Assembly: GCF_001027925.1 (NCBI RefSeq)
Contig: NZ_LECT01000038.1
Span: forward strand, 1-64,000
Length of the DNA: 64,000 nt
Direction: 5' to 3'
Source of the DNA: Rhodopirellula islandica
GTDB taxonomy: Bacteria; Planctomycetota; Planctomycetia; Pirellulales; Pirellulaceae
Shown here piece by piece: positions 45,283 to 55,800 of this stretch; the first letter of the stretch is position 1, and every line of letters begins with the position of its first letter. The notes below the pieces were generated by a model. It did not search any database, had not been told where the DNA came from, and was given only the letters and a program-made list of their open reading frames with translations. Made by a program: the position numbers and the translations under genes.

Positions 45283-46049
45283 TCGAAACGTTGAAACTGA
45301 TCTCATGGAACGTCAACGGCATCCGTGCCTCAATGAACAAGGGTTTTCGCGAATTTGTCGAGAGCGAACTGCCCGATGTGCTGTGTCTGCAAGAGACGAA
45401 GGCGGAACCCGAACAAGTCGATTTGTCATGGGCGGATGAGCTGGGGTACCACCAGTTTTGGAACACGGCGACGAAGAAAGGTTACTCCGGTGTTTCGACC
45501 TGGAGTCGCGTGCAGCCATCCAGCGTCACCAAGGGGTTGGACCTCGAGGAGCATGACAACGAAGGCCGCGTGCTGACAACGACGTTCGATGACTTTCACT
45601 TGGTCAATGTCTACACGCCGAACTCCCAGCGAGGCCTGGCTCGATTGGAGTACCGGATGCAGTGGGACGAAGCCTTTCTGGACTACGTTAAGAAACTGAA
45701 TCGTCGCAAACCGGTTTTGTTCTGCGGGGACGTCAACTGCGCCCACCAGGAAATCGATTTGGCGAACCCCAAGTCCAATCGAAAAAACGCGGGCTTCAGC
45801 GATCAAGAGCGAGCGGGATTGGACGCGGTCACTGCGGCGGGGTTTGTTGACTCATTCCGACAATTCCACGATGGCCCAGGGCACTATTCTTGGTGGACGT
45901 ATCGCAGCGATGCTCGAGCCCGGAACATTGGCTGGCGTTTGGATTACTTCTGGGTCGCCAAGAAGTTCTGGGATCACGTTGCCGATGCACGAATCCGATG
46001 CGAGATCCTTGGTTCGGACCACTGCCCCGTTGAGTTGACGTTGAAGTGA
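45279..46049 (+). CDS. xthA: exodeoxyribonuclease III (AP endonuclease family 1)
   Basis: 256 residues with a TTG start at 45279 overlapping the AIM24 stop; a second TTG lies at 45291. Motifs are KLISWNVNGIRA, DVLCLQETKAE (metal-binding glutamate), GDVNCAHQEIDL, GHYSWWTYRSDARARNIGWRLDYFW and ILGSDHCPVEL (catalytic D-H). It cuts DNA at abasic sites and degrades 3' ends. It would act after glycosylases such as the AAG enzyme encoded at 21192. The next gene starts inside its stop codon (GTGA). Confidence 0.95.
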   Translation: MIETLKLISWNVNGIRASMNKGFREFVESELPDVLCLQETKAEPEQVDLSWADELGYHQFWNTATKKGYSGVSTWSRVQPSSVTKGLDLEEHDNEGRVLTTTFDDFHLVNVYTPNSQRGLARLEYRMQWDEAFLDYVKKLNRRKPVLFCGDVNCAHQEIDLANPKSNRKNAGFSDQERAGLDAVTAAGFVDSFRQFHDGPGHYSWWTYRSDARARNIGWRLDYFWVAKKFWDHVADARIRCEILGSDHCPVELTLK

Positions 46050-46747
46050 AGTTGCCCCTGCCCTCGGTGCGAAAGCTCTTTCGGGAGCACTTCTCAGGTG
46101 ATTCACCGATTTGGATCGATCCAGGGCAACGTGCGGCTCTGATCAAGGCCTGGCGGGCCAAGCTGGGAAAGATCGAGGGTGTGAGGCTGACCACTCATCC
46201 CGGCGATCGCGATTCGCGGTCGCCGACCTGGGTGCGGTTCACCATTCCTGATCCGAATGCGTCGCAGACCTATTACCGGTCTGATGAGCTGCGTTTGGAA
46301 CGCAACGACGAAGGTGAATTGGTGTGCGCGTTTGGGAAGTTCAATCGCGAAGTCACCGGATTGATCAGTGATTTTGACGAGCTGGAGAGCTTGGTGGCGG
46401 AGGTGCTTCGTCGATACATCAAGCGTCATGCAGGGGAAGCCAAGCGGGCAAAAGTCCGCACGATGAAGTCCAAAGCGATCGTCGCTCGGGTCAAGGCACT
46501 GGCCAAGGAAGAACAATTTGACTTCGCGACCAGCATGGACACGCAGAAACTGCGTCTGTTTGTGAAGTTGTCGAGCCAGCACATGATCGAGATCCACATC
46601 CCGTTCACGCGATTCGAAAAGGTCCTGCCTCAACTGCAAGAAACCATCCGCACACTCCGGTCGCTGTACGAGGACGGGTTGCGATTCAAGATGATCGGAT
46701 TCATGCAGGCCGATTGGCGAACGGAATGGGTTCGGTACGAAGACTGA
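46046..46747 (+). CDS. hypothetical protein, 233 aa
   Basis: I do not recognise the family. The GTG at 46046 overlaps the xthA stop (GTGA), which supports both start and co-translation. The N-terminal part (1-60) is basic and helical (KLPLPSVRKLFREHF, RAALIKAWRAKL). The middle has strands WVRFTIPDPNA and ELRLERNDEGELVCAFGKF. Residues 130-165 are strongly basic (KRHAGEAKRAKVRTMKSKAI), and the C-terminus has KLRLFVKLSSQHMIEIHIPF. The basic middle would suit nucleic-acid binding. A hairpin (46764-46783) follows. Confidence 0.75.
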   Translation: MKLPLPSVRKLFREHFSGDSPIWIDPGQRAALIKAWRAKLGKIEGVRLTTHPGDRDSRSPTWVRFTIPDPNASQTYYRSDELRLERNDEGELVCAFGKFNREVTGLISDFDELESLVAEVLRRYIKRHAGEAKRAKVRTMKSKAIVARVKALAKEEQFDFATSMDTQKLRLFVKLSSQHMIEIHIPFTRFEKVLPQLQETIRTLRSLYEDGLRFKMIGFMQADWRTEWVRYED

Positions 46748-46763
46748 TTTTCGAGCCCAGCTG

Positions 46764-46783
46764 AAAAGGGGCTGACCCCTTTT
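46764..46783 (+). terminator. AAAAGGGG-ctga-CCCCTTTT hairpin
   Basis: A perfect 8-bp stem with a 4-base loop, ending in four T, sits between the hypothetical gene and the second moxR-like gene. It may terminate or attenuate transcription between the two blocks. The motif is also of the type that recurs as a short repeat in this kind of genome. Confidence 0.55.
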
Positions 46784-46829
46784 CGGATTGGCTTTTCCTT
46801 TTGATTCCCACTTTGATTGAGACATTCCC

Positions 46830-47924
46830 TTGGCTGTTCGAGTTGATGTTCACGAGTTGATTCAGTTGCTCGAAATCACTCCGCCGGACCAAAACATCAT
46901 GTTGGTCGGGAAGCACGGGATCGGGAAATCACAGATCATCGCGGAACATTTTTTGTCGCGAGGGATGAAAGTCGTGCCGTTTTTCCTGGGGCAAATGAGC
47001 GATCCCGGCGATCTGATTGGTTTGCTGCACAAAGATGAAACGACTGGCCGGAGTGAGTTTTTGCCTCCGTTTTGGTGGCCGGTTGATGATGAACCGGTCG
47101 TGCTGTTCTTGGACGAACTCAATCGGGCTCGGCCGGAAATCCTGCAATCCGTGATGGAGTTGGCGCTGAACAAAACCCTGGCGGGCAAGCGGTTGCCGGC
47201 CGGCAGCGTGATCATCTCAGCGGTCAACGAAGGCGATGAATACCAGCTCACCGATTTGGATCCCGCACTCGTTTCGCGTTTCAATCTGTACCAGTTCGCG
47301 CCGACGGTGGACGATTGGTTGCTGTGGGCGGACCAACACAAGGTCGATGGTCGTGTCACCGGGTTTGTGCAACAGCAGCCTCAGTACTTGGACGGTGAAG
47401 GGATCGCACCCGCCGCCCAAGACGTGGATTCGATGTCGGGGCTGGTCAAAACACCCGACCGCCGCGGTTGGGCTCGCGTATCCGCGATTCTATGCGGCGT
47501 CGATACGATCGAACCGGTGCACGTCAAGCTGATCGCCGGCGTCGTGGGGTCACCCGCCGCGATGGCGTTCCGAAGAAGCCTCGCATCGCGGTTGCCGGTG
47601 ACACCGGATCAAGTGTTGTTGCAGTTCACCAAGCACCGCAAAGCGATCGAGAAGATGGCTTTGGGAGAGCTGTTGATGTTGAACGAGCAGTTGCTGGTTC
47701 ACTTGGTGGGCGATCCGTACAGCGAGGTGGATCGAACCAAAGCTCTCAAGGGCATGCTGGGCTACCTGAAGCTGCTTCGTAAACGGAAGCTGGATGAAGC
47801 AGTCGCTCACTTGGTTTCGATGACTGATCAACCGAAGTACGAGCCTGCGATGGAGTTCTTTGCGGAGTCGATGGAGCTGACAACTTTGTTGACCCAGTAT
47901 GTCGAGGGGATCCGAATTCAGTGA
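46830..47924 (+). CDS. MoxR-like AAA+ ATPase (second copy)
   Basis: 364 residues, TTG start at 46830. Walker A is VGKHGIGKSQII, Walker B VVLFLDELNRARPEI, and sensor 1 IISAVNEGDEYQ, with DPALVSRFNLYQF. It belongs to the dynein-related/MoxR branch, is longer than the MoxR at 39400, and lacks its GAPGLAKT variant, so the two are not recent duplicates. It overlaps the following VWA gene as GTGA. In known pairs of this type the ATPase remodels a target recognised through the VWA partner. Confidence 0.9.
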   Translation: MAVRVDVHELIQLLEITPPDQNIMLVGKHGIGKSQIIAEHFLSRGMKVVPFFLGQMSDPGDLIGLLHKDETTGRSEFLPPFWWPVDDEPVVLFLDELNRARPEILQSVMELALNKTLAGKRLPAGSVIISAVNEGDEYQLTDLDPALVSRFNLYQFAPTVDDWLLWADQHKVDGRVTGFVQQQPQYLDGEGIAPAAQDVDSMSGLVKTPDRRGWARVSAILCGVDTIEPVHVKLIAGVVGSPAAMAFRRSLASRLPVTPDQVLLQFTKHRKAIEKMALGELLMLNEQLLVHLVGDPYSEVDRTKALKGMLGYLKLLRKRKLDEAVAHLVSMTDQPKYEPAMEFFAESMELTTLLTQYVEGIRIQ

Positions 47925-49396
47925 GCGACATGGCTTCCGTGAACAACACAGCAGCCTCCGGCGGATCGGATTCGAAACGAGATGCGAAGGCGCGAGAGCG
48001 AATCACTCGCGTTGTCGAAAGTTGGTACCTCGTTGATCCGTTGTTGTTTGTGGCCTGGACGTTGCACGAGGTGGTGCCCGTGCCAGAGATCGCAACGCTT
48101 CGAGTCGCTCATGGTCGCGTTGAATTCAATCCCGCGTTCATTTCGTCGCTCAAGCGAGACGAGTTGGCGGACGTGCTGCGGTTTGAAGCGATGCGAATCC
48201 TGTTGGGGCATCCGTACGCCAGGCGGCAACCCAAGACCGAGCTGTCGTATTCGGCCAGCAATTTGACGGTGCAAGAGTGCCTGCGAAGCAAGCTTCCTAT
48301 GCCGCGTCCACGCGAGGTGTTGGGCAGTGAGACGCACGACCATCAGTACTTTGAGTACTACTATCGACAGCTCGCAGAGCGGGAAGGCGACCAGGCCAAT
48401 GAGTCCGAAGAGGACGATCCTAAGCCCGATGATTCGGAGGGGGCATTGCCCGGCGAGGGCGTGGAGGATGCCGATGAGAATCCCAACGAGAACGGGAGTG
48501 AACCTGGCGAAGCCGGGAGTGACGTGGCCGCCGAACAAGAGACTGACTCAAGTGAAAAGTCGTCGGATCAGGAAGGGAGCGAGGAGGAGTCCCTGATGGA
48601 GTCCGAAGAGCCCTCCCTCGATTCGCCTCGCTCGGACGAGGCCCCGGATTCCACGGCGGCTAGCGACTTGGAGTCCTACGTCGACCCCCACCAAACCGGT
48701 GCTGAGAATGCGGATCAGTGGGACGCGGATGATCTGCTTCACGAAGAGATCAAGTCTGCCGTCGCGGATGCCGCTGAGAACGGAGGTTGGGGGACCTTGC
48801 CTGGGCATGCGCAAGAGCGATTGCTTGCGACGCTTCGCCCGCCGCTGGATTACCGATCGATCTTGCGTCAGTTTCGGCAAAGTGTTCTGTCGGTCGATCG
48901 GCGACTGACTCGCATGCGACCGAGTCGTCGTTATGGATTTGCCCAAATGGGAAGCCGGTACGACTTCACCACACGGTTGCTGTTCGCCGTGGATGTGTCG
49001 GGGTCGATGGGCCACCGTGATCTGCAGAACGGTTTTTCGATCATCAATCGGTTCTTTCAGTACGGCATCCGCTCCATCGACGTCATCTGGTTTGACACCG
49101 AGGTCCGCTGCGAACCGTTGACGTTTCGATCGGCGCGGCGCGATGTCAGCGTGACCGGTCGAGGTGGCACCCACCTCAGCTGTGTGACCCAGTTCATCGA
49201 CGAGCAGCGTGGCTATGATGGCGTGGTCGTGTTCACCGATGGCGATTCGCCCTCCCCCAGGCTTCCCCGCAATCGGCAGACGCGAATTCTATGGTTGTTC
49301 AACACGCAGGCGGCGTTTCGAAAATCAGCTTCGGATTTGAAGCCTCTGGGCAGCGTTGCGTTTCTAAAACCTTCGCGGGCAACGCCGGGATTCTAG
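47921..49396 (+). CDS. VWA-domain (CoxE/DUF2201-like) protein, MoxR partner
   Basis: 491 residues with a GTG start at 47921 inside the MoxR stop codon; an ATG at 47930 is an alternative. The N-terminal helical domain (about 25-160) has LVDPLLFVAWTLHEV and VLRFEAMRILLGHPYARRQP, like the DUF2201 putative metallopeptidase region but without a clear HExxH. An acidic disordered spacer (about 160-265) follows. The VWA-like C-terminus has MIDAS LLFAVDVSGSMGH (about 350), then DVIWFDTEV and GRGGTHLSCVTQFID. It forms a classic MoxR-VWA pair. Confidence 0.88.
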   Translation: MSDMASVNNTAASGGSDSKRDAKARERITRVVESWYLVDPLLFVAWTLHEVVPVPEIATLRVAHGRVEFNPAFISSLKRDELADVLRFEAMRILLGHPYARRQPKTELSYSASNLTVQECLRSKLPMPRPREVLGSETHDHQYFEYYYRQLAEREGDQANESEEDDPKPDDSEGALPGEGVEDADENPNENGSEPGEAGSDVAAEQETDSSEKSSDQEGSEEESLMESEEPSLDSPRSDEAPDSTAASDLESYVDPHQTGAENADQWDADDLLHEEIKSAVADAAENGGWGTLPGHAQERLLATLRPPLDYRSILRQFRQSVLSVDRRLTRMRPSRRYGFAQMGSRYDFTTRLLFAVDVSGSMGHRDLQNGFSIINRFFQYGIRSIDVIWFDTEVRCEPLTFRSARRDVSVTGRGGTHLSCVTQFIDEQRGYDGVVVFTDGDSPSPRLPRNRQTRILWLFNTQAAFRKSASDLKPLGSVAFLKPSRATPGF

Positions 49397-49402
49397 TCGG
49401 GG

Positions 49403-49822
49403 TCAGCTTTCGCAAAGCGGCATGATCGGGCTGGCTGAGTTGACCAAGTCGTCGATCGTGACTCCTCGGAAGGCCTCCTCGGTGGCCGCGTAGGCGCGAT
49501 CCAGTTCCGCGTGCAGCGGACAAAGTTCGGTGTGCGATTTCAATCCAAGTGGGCACTTTCGAATGCGTTGAAGCGGAGCGACTGTGTTGATAACGTCGAG
49601 GATGGTGAGCGTGTCCGTCGGCACACACAGTTCGTATCCACCGCCGGGGCCCGGGCGGGAACGGACCAATCCGGCGGCTGCCAAATCTTGCAGCACTCGC
49701 GTGAGGTATCGCCGAGGGACCTTGGTTTGTTCGGCAAGGTGGTCCGCGGAGGCGGGTTTCCCGATCTGGCTGCCCATGCAGGCGATGGCGCGAAGGGCGT
49801 ATTCGGCAGTTTTGGAAAGCAT
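49403..49822 (-). CDS. Rrf2 family transcriptional regulator (NsrR/IscR-like)
   Basis: 139 residues from the ATG at 49822 ([16 protein letters not shown]). The winged helix has [41 protein letters not shown]. The cluster loop has [15 protein letters not shown], with cysteines at 90 and 101, plus C66 and C137. Such proteins sense nitric oxide, redox or iron-sulfur status through a cluster. A perfect 8-bp inverted repeat at 49845-49866, just upstream and between the gene and the divergent cytochrome gene, is a good candidate operator. Target and signal are inferred from family and position. Confidence 0.92.
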   Translation of the reverse strand: MLSKTAEYALRAIACMGSQIGKPASADHLAEQTKVPRRYLTRVLQDLAAAGLVRSRPGPGGGYELCVPTDTLTILDVINTVAPLQRIRKCPLGLKSHTELCPLHAELDRAYAATEEAFRGVTIDDLVNSASPIMPLCES

Positions 49823-49844
49823 GTTTGTTTGATGTGATTTTGAA

Positions 49845-49866
49845 ATCTGCATGTTGAAATGCAGAT
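49845..49866. promoter_or_regulatory. Rrf2-type operator, ATCTGCAT-n6-ATGCAGAT
   Basis: A perfect 8-base palindrome with a 6-base spacer lies 23 bases upstream of the Rrf2 start and 68 bases upstream of the divergent cytochrome start. Its AT-spaced GCAT...ATGC symmetry resembles NsrR-type boxes. It would suit autoregulation and control of the cytochrome gene. Inferred, not shown. Confidence 0.65.
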
Positions 49867-49933
49867 ATGGATTCTGTACAGTCAGGTGTACGAATGAGAG
49901 TTTAAGCTGGAACCCACTTACGAGCAATCTTGA

Positions 49934-51271
49934 ATGGTATCGCTTCATTTCAAAGGTGCCGCTCAGCCGGGCCACCATCTTCGCCTTTCTGCCGGAAGCC
50001 AGCGATTGGTTTGCGGCGGACTGCTGTGTTTGTTTGCCTGGATGGCAGCCCCCGCCTGGGGGCAGCCTGATTTTGAGCGGCCGCCGATTGATTACCTGAA
50101 CGCGGAGGTGAACGATCCGGTTGCCAAGCTGGCAAAACGGATTGAGGCGGGCGAAGTGGCGCTCCAGAGCGATCCAAAGTTCGGCTATTTGCCATCGGTG
50201 CTGGACGCCTTGGACGTGCCGCTCAGTTCGCAAACGCTGGTGTTTTCGAAGACCAGTTTGCAACTGCACCGGATCTCACCGCGACGGCCCCGAGCGTTGT
50301 ATTTCAATGACGATGTCTACGTCGGTTATTGCCAGCATGGCGATGTTTTGGAATTCGCTTCCACGGATGCGAAGCAGGGCGCAATCTTTTACACGCTGTC
50401 TCAGTCGGTCAAGAAAGAGCCCGAGTTCGTGCGAGACCGAGGGGGGTGTTTGTCGTGCCATGCTTCGTCGCGAACACAGAATGTGCCTGGGTTTCTGGTC
50501 CGCAGTGTCTTCGCGGATGCCGCTGGTCGTCCCAAATTGGGCAGTGGGACATTCACCACCGATCACAGCAGTCCTTTTGAAGATCGCTGGGGCGGTTGGT
50601 ACGTCACCGGGACCCATGGTTCGATGCGTCACATGGGCAACGTGATTTGCACAGATGAAGCTCACCTGCTTGATCGCGAAAGCGGTGCGAATCAAGACGA
50701 TTTGGAATCCTACTTTCGGACGGAATCTTATCTGACGCCGCACAGCGACATTGTGGCGTTGATGGTGTTGGAGCATCAAACGCAGATGCACAACGCGATC
50801 ACGGCGGCCAATTTCGAAACCCGGCAGGCGCTTCACCAGTCCTATCAAATGAACGAACTGCTCGAGCGAGAGCCCGATTTCATCAGCGAGAGCGCCACGC
50901 GGCGGATTGAGTCGTCCGCGGACCGGGTGTTGAAGTACTTGTTGATGTGCGACGAGTTCCAGCTGACGGATTCGGTCGCTGGGACGACAACCTTTGCCAA
51001 AGAATTCGCTTCGCTGGGCCCGCGTGATTCAGAACAGCGGTCGCTGCGAGATTTCGATTTGGAAACGCGGCTGTTTCGCTACCCGTGCAGCTATCTGATT
51101 TACTCCGATTCCTTCGCGGCGTTGCCTGTTGAGGTGCGTTCACGCGTGCTGGAGAAGCTCAGGCGGATCCTGCACGGCGAGGACCAGTCTGAGGCCTACC
51201 AGCATCTGACCAGCACGATGCGACAGGAGATTCTGGAAATCCTGGAAGCGACGCACCCCGATTTTCAGTGA
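49934..51271 (+). CDS. secreted mono-haem cytochrome-c-like protein
   Basis: 445 residues. A signal peptide (about 23-43, [19 protein letters not shown]) follows a 22-residue N-terminal extension. One covalent haem site, [11 protein letters not shown] (CxxCH at 172-176), sits in a domain with [23 protein letters not shown] and [19 protein letters not shown] helical C-terminal domain follows. I do not know a functional name for the family; it is a single-CxxCH periplasmic protein, perhaps an electron carrier or peroxidase-like enzyme. The divergent Rrf2 gene and shared operator suggest that it responds to nitric oxide or redox stress. Confidence 0.82.
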   Translation: MVSLHFKGAAQPGHHLRLSAGSQRLVCGGLLCLFAWMAAPAWGQPDFERPPIDYLNAEVNDPVAKLAKRIEAGEVALQSDPKFGYLPSVLDALDVPLSSQTLVFSKTSLQLHRISPRRPRALYFNDDVYVGYCQHGDVLEFASTDAKQGAIFYTLSQSVKKEPEFVRDRGGCLSCHASSRTQNVPGFLVRSVFADAAGRPKLGSGTFTTDHSSPFEDRWGGWYVTGTHGSMRHMGNVICTDEAHLLDRESGANQDDLESYFRTESYLTPHSDIVALMVLEHQTQMHNAITAANFETRQALHQSYQMNELLEREPDFISESATRRIESSADRVLKYLLMCDEFQLTDSVAGTTTFAKEFASLGPRDSEQRSLRDFDLETRLFRYPCSYLIYSDSFAALPVEVRSRVLEKLRRILHGEDQSEAYQHLTSTMRQEILEILEATHPDFQ

Positions 51272-51307
51272 GCCTGTGGTGGGGCTCCGGTTCGGCGGAT
51301 TTCCACC

Positions 51308-51382
51308 TGTCACGCCTCTCCTGAAACGCAGCTTGGGGAGAGCTCGAGCGACGCCGTTCAGGTGTCCGCGAGGGTGAGGGCC
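51308..51382 (+). repeat. repeat family B, third copy
   Basis: CTGTCACGCCTCTCC through the GGGGAGAG arm, then a CGCCGTTCAGG-like part and GCGAGGGTGAGGG, matches the element at 41398-41470 and, in reverse, 41521-41594. It lies just after the cytochrome gene. No gene is seen between 51272 and 51632. Confidence 0.7.
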
Positions 51383-51452
51383 GGGCATGGGAGGTGGCGC
51401 GTCCTGCCCTTGTATGGTTGCAGACGCTTCATCTACCGGTCAAATAAATAAT

Positions 51453-51499
51453 GCCAGTGTTCTGGCCTCGGAGCGTAGCGAAGAGGCCAAAACACTGGC
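51453..51499. repeat. long two-part hairpin upstream of the IS110 remnant
   Basis: GCCAGTGTT pairs with AACACTGGC, and inside it GGCCTC pairs with GAGGCC, separated by 2-base internal bulges and closed by a 13-base loop (GGAGCGTAGCGAA). It lies 134 bases before the transposase start. It could be an insertion-sequence end, a REP unit, or part of a bridge-RNA-like structure of the IS110 element. Confidence 0.6.
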
Positions 51500-51632
51500 G
51501 GTCGGCGACAGATCGATAGCCCTCTGTTCCGCGGCAAGCGAGAACGCGGGAGAGCGGGATCGTCGTCGGCCTTTAGATACAAGCCCGAACAGCCGCCAGA
51601 GCCGTCGGCCCCCGAAGGCGACGAGCTCGCAT

Positions 51633-52846
<1,214 letters not shown>

Positions 52847-55800
52847 ATGAGCGGAGACATGCGTTCCCTGAGAATCTTACTCGCAAGTGGAAATGACATG
52901 AATGCCGACAGTCACTCTCGATGGTCCTCAGGTCAAACCGGCTGGAAGCGGGTTGCAGTTTCTCTCCGAAACCTGACCGCGTCCGCCACCGCTGAACGAA
53001 GCGGCAATCGAGACTTGATTCCCAATCAACGTTCCCTCCGGATGGAAACGCTTCAGCCGCGAGAAATGCTGGCAGGGGACTCCGCTGCCGCAATGCAGTA
53101 CACCGCTGGTGCGACCGTGCCCGCCGAAATCGCTTCACCTGGTGAGAGCGAAAACGATGAGGGCGAGCAGTTTGCGGCGAACGACGCCGGCATGTCTGGC
53201 AACGTCGTTGTCGGAGATGTCAACGGCGATGGATCACTGACAACGCTTGATAGCTTGTTGATCGCTAATGCTTTGACCCAGCTTCCGTCCGAAGCCCGTC
53301 CGATGGAGTACGACTTGGATCAAGATTCGCAAGTTGACCAGTCGGATTGGGAGGTTGTGATCCAGCATCTGTCCGTCAATATCCCATCGTATGAACGAAT
53401 CGACCCGTATTCGGGTGGGGATGCTGTTTGGAGCGAAGATGCGGTTCCTTGGTCAAACACATCAGGCACATGCGACTACAACGTTCGATGTGCCGCAGAC
53501 CACAATGAAGGGCAAACGGGCGACGGTTCCTCTTCGAACGATCCATACGGATCCAGTCACGGGACGACAAGCAACCACTGCTTTTACGAACGCTGCTCGC
53601 CAACCGATGGTGGCACCAGTCCTTCTGACAACAGTTCATCAGGAGGTTCAACGAATCCTTGGGGGCCCGACCACCCCTGGGGATCTGGCGGCGGTTCCAA
53701 TGGCGGTGATGGATCGCAACCGAGCGACGGCGACGGTGAAGATGAAAGCCCGTCTAGCACGGATTCAGGCAGCAACCCTTGGGGCGATCCGACGGGTGGA
53801 AACACCGGCGATGGTGGGACGGGGGGTGGTGAGACAGGCGGTGGCGGTGTGACCGGAGACGGTCCATCCGGAACAAGTGGAACCGGGGAAACCGATAAAC
53901 CGGACGAGTCAGACGGAACCGGCAACGGACCGACCAGCGGAGGTCCGCAATCACCTTCCGATCCGAATCCCCCGCTGCCCGCACCCAATCCGCCATCCGA
54001 CCCGTCAGGGTCGGATGGCACAGATTCGTCCGGTGGCAGCAACCCTGACCCAAACGAGCATCCCGACCAACCCGAGACTTACGAGGTTGTGGCAACACGA
54101 ATCGGAGTCTTCGGCGGAGACATGACTTCGGAAAATCCGACAATTCACTCAGTTCGTGAAGGACAGTGGCTTGAAATCGGAGGCCATATTGATGGTCCGA
54201 TTGACGACTACCAAAACCCGTTTCCTGGCACCGCCCCAACACTGACCATTCGAGCGGATCTAAATGCAGACGGTGCCTTCGACGAAAACGAAATCGTTCA
54301 AGTCAGGAATTACGGGCCCGGTTGGATTCGGGACCCCACCGAATCCTACGACTACTACACTGGCTTTTACGTTTCGTTCCCGGTGCCGGACGACGGCCCA
54401 TCACCAGGAAATGGGCAACCCGAGGATGAAATCAAAATCGAAATGGAACTCGAGAGGGTTCAGAACTCCTCTGCTCCCGTACTGAACATCGCCCCGCAGT
54501 TTTCCGGTCGCCCAAGTGTCAACTATGGCGTCAATGATTCGGGAAAATCGATCGCCAGGCTGCAAATCAGCGTCTTCGACGAAGGCGTTTTTGACTCGCA
54601 TCGCGCCATCGTGCACTGGGCCGATGGCGTCACCACAGAGGCGTGGGATCAAGTCGATGAGACGGCGAACGACTACGTTCCCACCCACCACAAATCTGTC
54701 TCTCTCGAACGTGTGCTGTCGGGCAATGAAGGAGACCTGCTACCAGCCACGATCAACTTGTTTGATGATGACTTGGGAACCGCCCAATACATCATTCAAG
54801 CCGATGATCTATTGCGAAACAACGATGACGACAATCAAAACGAAGTCGATGACTTGCTGGACAGTGGCTTCTCCGACGATGACCTGATTTTCCTGTCTCT
54901 CGATGGCTTAACGGGCAGTTTCACCGAACCGGCCACAGGGGAACTGGTTCTGCACTACGACGAGAACCGCATCCGACTGTGGGATACCCGCGACAAGGAT
55001 AACCGCATCCTTCCCAACCGGGATGAGGACACGCCCTTGGACATCGGAGCAGGGATTCCCTACGACGGACGAAGTTCGGTGTTCGTCGAAGGCCTCGGCG
55101 TAGGCGAAACTCGACTCACAATGGCGTGGCGAGCGTTCGAACAAACGTTCGCTGAACGAGAGCAAAACCCTCGTCCAGCATGGACTCCCACCAGCATCGT
55201 ACTGGGGCACAATGACTTGATTGTGTGGGGCATCGATGTCGATATTGACAGCGATAACAACAACGGACTGGATCTGCCGGACAACAGTGAAACGGAAGAA
55301 TACCTGGAAGCCAATGAGTTTGGACTGGGGAAATTGGTGTTCCCGACGGCATCGGATTACACCCCCGTGCGTGTCCGATTGCCGGCGGGACTGGATGTCA
55401 ACGAACCGGCCTTGAAAGCGACGATCGAATTTGGGGCCATTGGTCAATCGGGAGAAATGCATCTATGGAACGCCAGGAAAGGTGCCCCGAACCGAACCCC
55501 AGGTGCGATCGCGGATGGAGGGAATCGCATCTATGACAATGATGAATTGACGTTGGCCGACCTGGGCTACAACCCCGCAACCGGTGCCTTCACAGTATTC
55601 ATCGAGGCCATCAATCCGTTCGACCGTCATCAAGTGAAAAAAGGAGTTGATGAAGGAGGCAAACCCGACGACCGCATCAATGTCGTGATGGCTGGACTGC
55701 AGGGCGTGGACGTCTCCGACGAAGTGAAGTACATGCTCGTCGAACCGGACTCGTTCTACCCCCATCTGCAAAGCACTCGAGCATTGCAAAGTGCAATGGC

